Both the position numbers and the translations under genes were made by a program. From Gammaproteobacteria bacterium (GTDB taxonomy: Bacteria; Pseudomonadota; Gammaproteobacteria; Pseudomonadales; Pseudomonadaceae), in contig JAAZJF010000014.1 of NCBI GenBank assembly GCA_012800475.1, positions 1 to 10,781 of the forward strand: 10,781 bases of DNA, given 5' to 3'. This document shows positions 5,558 through 10,781 of this stretch, in pieces; within the stretch, counting starts at the first letter, position 1; each line of letters opens with the position of its first letter. The notes under the pieces are model-generated. The model was not told where the DNA came from. It worked only from the letters and a program-made list of their open reading frames with translations, and did no database searches.

Positions 5558-6262
5558 ATGAGCGATATTGCTCCGATTTTAATCACCGGCGCCAGTCAAC
5601 GACTGGGATTGCATTGTGTGCAGCGTTTTTTAGAAACGGGGCAGCCTTTAATTATCAGTTATCGCCAAGAGCGCCCTGAAGTTCAACACTTGCGTGAACT
5701 GGGTGTGCAGTGTATTCAAGCAGATTTTGCTACAGAACAGGGTGTGCTGGATTTTATCAAGCAAGTTAAAGCTTTAACACCCACTCTGCGCGCCATTATT
5801 CACAATGCGTCACTGTGGTTAAGCGAAGACGGCAGCGATGCGAGCGCTTTCACTCAGATGATGAATGTGCATGTCTTAGCGCCCTACTTAATTAACACGC
5901 ATTGCGCGCCTTTACTGATGCAAGCGACGCATGCTGATATCATTCATATCACTGATGATGTAACCCGCAAAGGCAGTGCCAAGCGCATTGCTTACAGCGC
6001 GAGCAAGGCAGCACTCGACAACCTCACTCTATCGTTTGCAGCACGTTTAGCGCCGCACATTAAAGTGAATTCCATAGCTCCAGCCCTGATTATGCTGCAA
6101 CCCGATGACGATGAAGATTACCAACGTCGTGCTAAAGCTAAATCCGTTCTAGGCACCGTACCGGGTCCTGACGTTTTTTATCAAAGCCTACGTTACTTAC
6201 TTGATACGCCTTATGTGACAGGCACAACCCTTACCGTTAATGGCGGCAGACACCTTAAATAA
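5558..6262 (+). CDS. folM: Dihydromonapterin reductase FolM
   Basis: FolM is an NADPH-dependent short-chain dehydrogenase that reduces dihydromonapterin to tetrahydromonapterin, with side activity on dihydrofolate. The 234-residue protein has the cofactor motif TGASQRLG (10-17), whose arginine marks NADPH preference, and HNAS (82-85). The catalytic Tyr146 and Lys150 are in YSASK. Thirteen residues before the tyrosine, where most family members have serine, stands Asp133 (HITDDV). This Asp-Tyr-Lys triad is that of FolM and of trypanosomatid pteridine reductase PTR1, and separates it from FabG-like enzymes. The C-terminus ends in NGGRHLK, very like E. coli FolM. It is the first gene of folM-folE-folX-hopJ, with its own promoter and ribosome site. 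The next three genes follow within 22, 3 and 2 bases, which agrees with a monapterin pathway operon. Confidence 0.95.
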   Translation: MSDIAPILITGASQRLGLHCVQRFLETGQPLIISYRQERPEVQHLRELGVQCIQADFATEQGVLDFIKQVKALTPTLRAIIHNASLWLSEDGSDASAFTQMMNVHVLAPYLINTHCAPLLMQATHADIIHITDDVTRKGSAKRIAYSASKAALDNLTLSFAARLAPHIKVNSIAPALIMLQPDDDEDYQRRAKAKSVLGTVPGPDVFYQSLRYLLDTPYVTGTTLTVNGGRHLK

Positions 6263-6284
6263 GGTGCGCCCTGGAGAGCTAACA

Positions 6285-6842
6285 ATGTGTGATGATATGA
6301 GCAAACACTACCACGAAATTCTCGTTGGTCTTGGCGAAAACCCTGAGCGTGAAGGTTTATTGGATACACCTAAACGCGCCGCAAAAGCTATGCAATACCT
6401 ATGCAACGGTTACGAGAAAAACCTTGAAGAAATCGTCAATGGCGCTCTATTTGCATCAGAAAGTGATGAAATGGTCATTGTGCGTGATATCGAGCTGTAC
6501 TCATTGTGCGAGCACCACATGCTGCCATTTATTGGTAAAGCACACGTGGCGTATATCCCCACAGGTAAAGTGCTGGGCTTATCTAAAGTGGCGCGCATTG
6601 TCGATATGTTTGCCCGTCGCTTACAAATCCAAGAAAACCTGACACGTCAAATTGCTGATGCCGTCCAAGAAGTGACCGGCGCTGCAGGTGTAGCAGTGGT
6701 CATCGAAGCCAAGCACATGTGCATGATGATGCGCGGTGTAGAAAAGCAAAACTCCGTCATGACGTCATCGGCCATGTTGGGTGCATTCCGTAATTCAGGC
6801 ACCACACGCCAAGAATTTTTACAGCTGATCCGGAGTCATTAA
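6285..6842 (+). CDS. folE: GTP cyclohydrolase I (type IA)
   Basis: FolE opens the imidazole ring of GTP and forms 7,8-dihydroneopterin triphosphate, the first step to folate and monapterin. The 185-residue protein shows the zinc site of type IA enzymes: Cys75 and His78 in LCEHHMLPF, and Cys146 in KHMCMMMRG. The catalytic histidines are 77 and 144. GLSKVARIVDMFARRLQIQENLT (99-121) and VEKQNSVMTSS are typical too. The frame opens at 6240 inside folM, but the ATG at 6285 is the real start: GGAGAG (6273-6278) lies 6 bases before it and P. aeruginosa FolE1 has about this length. Pseudomonads often have more than one folE. This copy, embedded with folM and folX, most likely supplies the tetrahydromonapterin branch, though its product also feeds folate. 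Confidence 0.97.
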   Translation: MCDDMSKHYHEILVGLGENPEREGLLDTPKRAAKAMQYLCNGYEKNLEEIVNGALFASESDEMVIVRDIELYSLCEHHMLPFIGKAHVAYIPTGKVLGLSKVARIVDMFARRLQIQENLTRQIADAVQEVTGAAGVAVVIEAKHMCMMMRGVEKQNSVMTSSAMLGAFRNSGTTRQEFLQLIRSH

Positions 6843-6845
6843 TTT

Positions 6846-7223
6846 ATGGCACGTTTAGAGCCGGGCATGGCACGGATTCGGATTAAGGACCTGCGTTTAC
6901 GCACCTACATTGGTATCAATGAAGATGAAATTCGCAACAAGCAAGATATCTTAATCAACATCACTTTATTTTATCCGGCGGAAGATGCGGTGCAGATTAA
7001 TGACATTAATCATGCATTAAACTACCGCACTATCACCAAGGAAGTGATTCAGTACGTTGAAGAAAACCGCTTCGCATTGCTGGAACGTCTGACTCAAGAT
7101 GTACTCGATCGCGTTATGCGCCACGAGCAAGTGCGCTACGCTGAAGTTGAAATTGATAAGCCGCATGCATTGCGCTTTTCAGAATCAGTGTCCATTACTT
7201 TAACTGCGCACCGCGCAGCTTAA
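6846..7223 (+). CDS. folX: Dihydroneopterin triphosphate 2'-epimerase FolX
   Basis: FolX epimerises the 2' carbon of dihydroneopterin triphosphate to give dihydromonapterin triphosphate, drawing the FolE product away from folate. The 125-residue protein has the tunnelling fold of the FolB/FolX family, forming octamers in relatives. It follows E. coli FolX rather than the aldolase FolB: IRIKDLRLRTYIGINEDEI (11-29), NKQDI, ALNYRTITK (57-65), LLERLTQDVLD (78-88) and EIDKPHALRFSESVS (102-116). Glu80 should anchor the pterin, and Lys105 is the usual catalytic lysine of the fold. The ATG at 6846 is three bases after the folE stop; CGGAG (6831-6835) is 10 bases upstream. A second ATG at 6867 would lose only seven residues, but E. 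coli FolX also has a short leader there. Confidence 0.95.
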   Translation: MARLEPGMARIRIKDLRLRTYIGINEDEIRNKQDILINITLFYPAEDAVQINDINHALNYRTITKEVIQYVEENRFALLERLTQDVLDRVMRHEQVRYAEVEIDKPHALRFSESVSITLTAHRAA

Positions 7224-7225
7224 TT

Positions 7226-7567
7226 ATGCCACTGACAGACTTCTTAAGCGTTCTAGATAAGCCAGGGCATCAGTTCGCTGATACTCTGGCTTTTATTGAT
7301 GCGCACTATCACTATACGCCCTGCGCTTTTGATAATGCTGGGCTGCATAACCCTGCGGGCAGCAACGTAGGATCGTGTAAAATATTGGGACTGGCTTTAC
7401 TCGAAGGCTTGAGCACTGAACAAGCCTTGCTGGCTTTTGGTGAGCACTACACTGATGTACTGGCTACGCCTCATGCAACAGCCCATGCCAATATTCGCCA
7501 GTTGCTCAAATATGGCTTAGCTGCAGTACACTTTGAACAACAGCCATTACGTCGGCTTATTGTCTAA
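7226..7567 (+). CDS. HopJ family protein (type III effector HopJ-like), function unknown
   Basis: The 113-residue protein matches the HopJ family, named after a Pseudomonas syringae type III effector candidate but common in non-pathogenic gammaproteobacteria. Recognisable stretches are FADTLAFIDAHYHYTPCAFDNA (18-39), LHNPAGSNVGSCKILGLALLEGLS (41-64, with Cys51), ALLAFGEHYTDVLATP and HANIRQLLKYG. It has no signal peptide, membrane segment or obvious catalytic motif. The ATG begins two bases after the folX stop without a clear Shine-Dalgarno, so expression probably depends on reinitiation from folX. Its place as fourth gene of the operon argues for a housekeeping role tied to pterins or light response rather than secretion into a host. 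No type III secretion gene is nearby. Its 3' end overlaps rsmI by 21 bases. Confidence 0.85.
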   Translation: MPLTDFLSVLDKPGHQFADTLAFIDAHYHYTPCAFDNAGLHNPAGSNVGSCKILGLALLEGLSTEQALLAFGEHYTDVLATPHATAHANIRQLLKYGLAAVHFEQQPLRRLIV

Positions 7568-8416
7568 CGCCCACTGATACAACGTATTTTTACGCGCACC
7601 GGTAATATCTGCAGCCAAGGCAGCCGCGCGTTTAGGCGGTAACTCAGCCATTAACAAACGCATCACACGCTGTGCTTCCAAGGATACTTCCAGTGCTTGC
7701 TCAGGTGCTTGATAACCTGCAATCAGCAGCACGCATTCACCGCGCTGTTGATTGGTATCTGCGGCAACCCACTCATAGAGTTCATGCAACGGCAAATCCT
7801 TGATGGTTTCAAACGCCTTAGTCAGCTCTCGCGCTAAAACAGCCTGACGCTCACCACCCAGCACATCACGCATATCCGCAATGCTATCGAGGATACGGTG
7901 CGGTGCTTCATAAAAAATCAAGGTGCGTGGATCGTGTTCAACTGCTGTGAGTCGTGTGCAGCGTGCGGCTTGCTTGGCCGGTAAAAAACCTTCGAACACA
8001 AAGCGATCAGAAGGTAATCCCGCAGCAGATAAGCCCGCAATTAATGCACAAGCTCCAGGGATCGGCACAACACGCACTTGGGCGGCACGCGCTTGGCGTA
8101 CCAAGTGATAGCCCGGATCGGAGATCAGCGGTGTACCGGCATCGGAAATCAGCGCCACATCATCACCCGCTAACAAGCGCGTAATAAAGCGCCCACCTTC
8201 TTCGCGCTCATTATGCTCATGGCACGCAGCTAAAGGTGTACGAATACCAAAATGCTGTAATAAACGAGTGGAGTGGCGTGTATCCTCTGCAGCGATCAAA
8301 CTCACTTCAGCCAAAATACGTAACGCTCGCGCGCTGATATCATCAAGATTACCGATGGGTGTGGCCACAACATATAATGTGCCCAACTCGCTAGCCTGAG
8401 GTGTGGATGCGCTCAC
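7547..8416 (-). CDS. rsmI: 16S rRNA 2'-O-ribose methyltransferase RsmI (C1402)
   Basis: RsmI (YraL) uses S-adenosylmethionine to methylate the ribose of C1402 in the decoding centre of 16S rRNA, together with RsmH which methylates the base. The 289-residue protein is a tetrapyrrole-methylase-fold enzyme: LYVVATPIGNLDDIS (14-28), AAEDTRHS (42-49), SDAGTPLISDPGYHLVR (91-107), GLPSDRFVFEGFLPAK (133-148) and EAPHRILDS (170-178). A C-terminal helical segment (about 256-286, PPKRAAALAADITGARKNTLY) is also typical. The frame is open to a TTG at 8506, but the GTG at 8416 is preferred: GGAG (8426-8423) lies 6 bases upstream and the length then equals E. coli RsmI (286). A possible -10 (TACAAT, 8453-8448) lacks a good -35. 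Divergent from lpoA, the order known in Pseudomonas and E. coli. Confidence 0.96.
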   Translation of the reverse strand: MSASTPQASELGTLYVVATPIGNLDDISARALRILAEVSLIAAEDTRHSTRLLQHFGIRTPLAACHEHNEREEGGRFITRLLAGDDVALISDAGTPLISDPGYHLVRQARAAQVRVVPIPGACALIAGLSAAGLPSDRFVFEGFLPAKQAARCTRLTAVEHDPRTLIFYEAPHRILDSIADMRDVLGGERQAVLARELTKAFETIKDLPLHELYEWVAADTNQQRGECVLLIAGYQAPEQALEVSLEAQRVMRLLMAELPPKRAAALAADITGARKNTLYQWALDNKPT

Positions 8417-8541
8417 AAAACACTCCGAAGATACAAAATAAAACCCTATTGTAGCCTGATTTAGTATGACAAGATCGCACCAATGCGCGCGCTTGGGTAC
8501 AATCAAAGTATTCGTTTTAATTGTGTTTGGATTGCCTGTCT

Positions 8542-10350
8542 ATGAAAACCCCTCTACGCGTACTGTCAACTCTGTGCCTATCGGCATTATTAGTGGCATG
8601 CTCCAGCACGCCCAGTAATACACTGGGACAATTACCGCCAACAAAATATGAAGACCTCGATAAGCTGCTGGCACAAGCCGGTAAAAAAAGTGACAGCCAA
8701 GCAGTCGGTCTCTATTTAGCCGCGGCTGATTTAGCCTGGCAAGCCAAGAATGCGCTCCAGGCGCGTGATATTTTGAGCAAAGTGAACTTCGCTGTTGCCA
8801 CACCCGCACAACAGGTATTTGCGAACACCTTGGAGGCTGAATTAGCTTTGGCGCGCAAGCAGCCTAAGGCTGCACTAAAGGCACTTGGTCACGCAAGCTT
8901 TGCGCACCTCAATGATCTGCCACTACAGCAGCAAGTGCGCAGCCAACTCGCACGCGCACAGGCATTACAGGCAACCGGACAACCACTGGCTGCTGCACGC
9001 GAGCGTATTTATTTAGCGCCGTGGTTAAAAGGTGTGGATGCATTTGAAAACCATGAAATTATTTGGCAGTTGCTCAACGATTTACCCAGTTCCCAGCGCA
9101 GCAAAACCGGCGAAGCGGATTTAGATGGCTGGTTTGCCTTGGTGCAGACCACTCAATCAGCTCGTTCTTTAACGCAGCAACAAAAAGCCATTAGCCAATG
9201 GCTGGAGCAATACCCACAGCACCCTGCTGCGCAGATGCTGCCTAATTCCTTGAGGCAGTTACAACAGCTGCAAGCGACACAAGTGCAGAGCATTGCTTTA
9301 CTGCTGCCTTCTCAAGACCCCAACCAAAACGTCGTGACTGCACTGCGTAATGGGTTTCTTGCCGCGCACTATATTGCTCAAGCCAGTGGTGAAGCCACAG
9401 CAAAAGTGCGGGTATACGATAGCAGTCATATCACTTCATTGGATGCGTTCTACCAGCAAGCTGCCACTGACGGCGTCGATTTAGTGGTGGGCCCTTGGGA
9501 GAAAAATCTGGTGGGCCAATTAGCCAGCCGCTCTCAGCTGCCGATTACAACATTAGCTTTAAATTATGCTGATACTGAGCACAACACACCCAAACAACTC
9601 TTCCAGTATGGTTTAGCTGCAGAAGACGAAGCGCGAGTGGCTGCTGAACGTGCTTGGGCTGACGGTATGCGCCGCGCCGCTGCACTGGTACCTAAAAGTG
9701 CTTGGGGAGAGCGCATCTTAGCCGCTTTTACTCAACACTGGAAAACCTTAGGTGGCGAGCTGATTGCCACGCAACACTTTGACCGTCCGGCTGCTTTGCC
9801 TGGACAAATTGCGCAATTATTTGAATTACGTGAAAGTGAGCAACGCGCCAAACAACTGGAAAATGCACTCGACACAAAAGTCGCGGCACAACCTGCTCGC
9901 CGCCAAGATATTGATTTTCTGTTTTTAGCTGCCTCACCGCAACAGGCCCGTCAAATCAAGCCTGCATTGACGTTCCAATATGCAGATGATGTACCCGTTT
10001 ACGCAACCTCAGCAGTCAACTCAGGCAATGGTGACATTCATCCCGAACTCACCGGCTTACAGTTCAGTGAAATGCCGTGGTTTATCGAGTCTGATGATTC
10101 AACCCGTCAACATATCACCTATAACTGGCCTCAAGCTTCAGGCAGCATGGGTCGTTTTTACGCCATGGGCGCTGATGCTTACCAACTCGCACACCAGTTA
10201 CAACAATTGACAGCGATCTCCAATAGCAGTGCGGTCGGTTTAACAGGTACGCTTAAACTCAACCCTGAACAACGGATTGAGCGCAGTTTATACTGGGCCA
10301 CATTTAGCAATAAAAGTATCAAGCAACTCAAGGAAGACCAGCGTGACTAA
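8542..10350 (+). CDS. lpoA: LpoA, outer-membrane lipoprotein activator of penicillin-binding protein 1A
   Basis: LpoA (LppC/YraM) is anchored in the outer membrane, reaches through the peptidoglycan and activates the transpeptidase of PBP1A. The ATG at 8542 gives 602 residues and a clear lipoprotein signal, MKTPLRVLSTLCLSALLVAC, with the lipobox cysteine at 20. The open frame continues upstream to a TTG at 8521, but that would only add seven residues before the signal. An N-terminal TPR-like helical domain (about 30-240, alanine- and glutamine-rich) is followed by a periplasmic-binding-protein fold starting at QSIALLLPS (about 249). Motifs there include VDLVVGPWEKNLV and ITTLALNYADTEHNTP; the latter corresponds to the TLALN stretch of LpoA. 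There is no clear Shine-Dalgarno; a TACAAT (8498-8503) could be the -10 but lacks a -35. yraN overlaps its last 8 bases. Confidence 0.94.
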   Translation: MKTPLRVLSTLCLSALLVACSSTPSNTLGQLPPTKYEDLDKLLAQAGKKSDSQAVGLYLAAADLAWQAKNALQARDILSKVNFAVATPAQQVFANTLEAELALARKQPKAALKALGHASFAHLNDLPLQQQVRSQLARAQALQATGQPLAAARERIYLAPWLKGVDAFENHEIIWQLLNDLPSSQRSKTGEADLDGWFALVQTTQSARSLTQQQKAISQWLEQYPQHPAAQMLPNSLRQLQQLQATQVQSIALLLPSQDPNQNVVTALRNGFLAAHYIAQASGEATAKVRVYDSSHITSLDAFYQQAATDGVDLVVGPWEKNLVGQLASRSQLPITTLALNYADTEHNTPKQLFQYGLAAEDEARVAAERAWADGMRRAAALVPKSAWGERILAAFTQHWKTLGGELIATQHFDRPAALPGQIAQLFELRESEQRAKQLENALDTKVAAQPARRQDIDFLFLAASPQQARQIKPALTFQYADDVPVYATSAVNSGNGDIHPELTGLQFSEMPWFIESDDSTRQHITYNWPQASGSMGRFYAMGADAYQLAHQLQQLTAISNSSAVGLTGTLKLNPEQRIERSLYWATFSNKSIKQLKEDQRD

Positions 10351-10708
10351 AACACCAACAATCGGCAAAACCGTTGAGCGCTATGCTTTAAACTATCTCA
10401 ATAAAGCAGGTTTAAAGACCATAGCGCAAAATTGGTCGTGTCGTTTTGGTGAAATTGATTTGATCATGCTAGAACAGGATACGCTGGTATTTGTTGAGGT
10501 CCGCTACCGTAAAAGCAGCCACTTTGGTGGTGCACTCGATAGTATCGACCAACATAAGTGTGAAAAAATCATTAAGACCGCAGAGTTTTTTTTAAACAAA
10601 TCCCCACAGTGGTTAGAACACGCGTGTCGCTTTGATGTCATTACTGCACACCCTAGCGCTACAGAGGCTTTCACACTGGACTGGATTCAGGATGCGTTTG
10701 AATCCTAA
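10343..10708 (+). CDS. yraN: YraN / UPF0102 family protein, nuclease-like fold
   Basis: The 121-residue product belongs to UPF0102 (YraN), predicted to have a restriction-endonuclease-like fold related to Holliday junction resolvases. The core motif is CRFGEIDLIMLEQ followed by DTLVFVEVRYRKSS: Glu37, Asp39 and Glu52 occupy the expected metal-binding positions, and Arg54 and Lys57 are near the place of the usual lysine. No activity is established for the family as far as I know. The GTG at 10343 is chosen over in-frame positions back to 10277: it overlaps the lpoA stop by 8 bases (GTGACTAA), AAGGA (10330-10334) lies 8 bases upstream, and the length matches relatives (about 120-130). Coupled translation with lpoA is likely. 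The order lpoA-yraN-diaA is conserved in E. coli and Pseudomonas. Confidence 0.92.
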   Translation: MTKTPTIGKTVERYALNYLNKAGLKTIAQNWSCRFGEIDLIMLEQDTLVFVEVRYRKSSHFGGALDSIDQHKCEKIIKTAEFFLNKSPQWLEHACRFDVITAHPSATEAFTLDWIQDAFES

Positions 10709-10734
10709 CATCATTTTAATTAAGGGCTGACCCT

Positions 10735-10781
10735 ATGCAATCGCGTATTAAACATATGTTTCAAGCCAGTATTGAAACAAA
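10735..10781 (+). CDS. diaA: DiaA / SIS-domain protein, N-terminal part only
   Basis: The last 47 bases encode MQSRIKHMFQASIET, the start of a gene cut by the right edge. Start and context match DiaA (annotated as phosphoheptose isomerase in some pseudomonads), a SIS-domain tetramer that binds DnaA and promotes timely replication initiation in E. coli. A Shine-Dalgarno, AAGGG (10722-10726), lies 8 bases before the ATG. It is the start of a small dyad, AGGG-CTGA-CCCT (10723-10734). Only 15 residues are visible, so the call depends largely on its position after lpoA-yraN. Confidence 0.75.
   Translation, partial: MQSRIKHMFQASIET

Noticed and set aside
6240..6284. Earlier ATG for folE overlapping the end of folM
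   Set aside because: GGAGAG sits 6 bases before the ATG at 6285, and relatives start there.
7226..7567. HopJ gene as sign of a type III secretion island
   Set aside because: Base composition and context are those of the core pterin operon, and no secretion, chaperone or mobility gene is present.
8417..8506. N-terminal extension of RsmI from a TTG at 8506
   Set aside because: The GTG at 8416 has a good Shine-Dalgarno and gives the normal family length.
1..10781. Insertion sequences, prophage, CRISPR, toxin-antitoxin or defence genes
   Set aside because: No transposase, integrase, long terminal repeats, spaced direct repeats or defence-type domains were seen; every long frame is accounted for by a core gene.

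Overview
The window looks like chromosomal core DNA of a gammaproteobacterium close to Pseudomonas, probably one of the lower-G+C relatives (Thiopseudomonas or Denitrificimonas type). By eye the base composition is near 50% G+C, well below P. aeruginosa, while the proteins and several short gene neighbourhoods are pseudomonad. There is no sign of an insertion sequence, prophage, CRISPR array, tRNA or rRNA.

Layout. Positions 1-1102 (minus) hold the start of pgeF and all of rluD, divergent from bamD (1247-2230, plus). A bidirectional terminator separates bamD from a minus-strand glutathione peroxidase gene (2298-2792). A 473-base gap (2793-3265) follows, with the peroxidase promoter and a run of hairpins ending in a second terminator, possibly a small RNA gene on the minus strand. 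Next come an Lrp/AsnC regulator (3266-3745) and a 66-residue DUF2788 membrane protein (3919-4119). A minus-strand pair follows: a MioC-type flavodoxin and rluE, with a 4-base overlap.

From 5558 to 7567 is a tight plus-strand operon, folM-folE-folX-hopJ. FolE makes dihydroneopterin triphosphate from GTP, FolX epimerises it to the monapterin form, and FolM reduces dihydromonapterin to tetrahydromonapterin, the likely cofactor of phenylalanine hydroxylase in this lineage. The hopJ gene overlaps the 3' end of rsmI (minus) by 21 bases. Divergent from rsmI is lpoA-yraN-diaA, running off the right edge.

The genes fall into envelope assembly (bamD, lpoA, perhaps pgeF), rRNA modification (rluD, rluE, rsmI), pterin cofactor synthesis, and redox functions (gpx, flavodoxin). 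No wholly new multi-gene system is evident. The best lead is regulatory: the folM promoter carries a TGTACA-N12-AGTATA element that matches, at 11 of 12 positions, the site I recall for the B12-dependent light-sensing LitR/CarH regulators of P. putida. This suggests that the pterin operon, including its uncharacterised HopJ-family gene, is light-inducible. The structured intergenic RNA candidate and a perfect palindrome at the predicted rluD transcription start are the next best.
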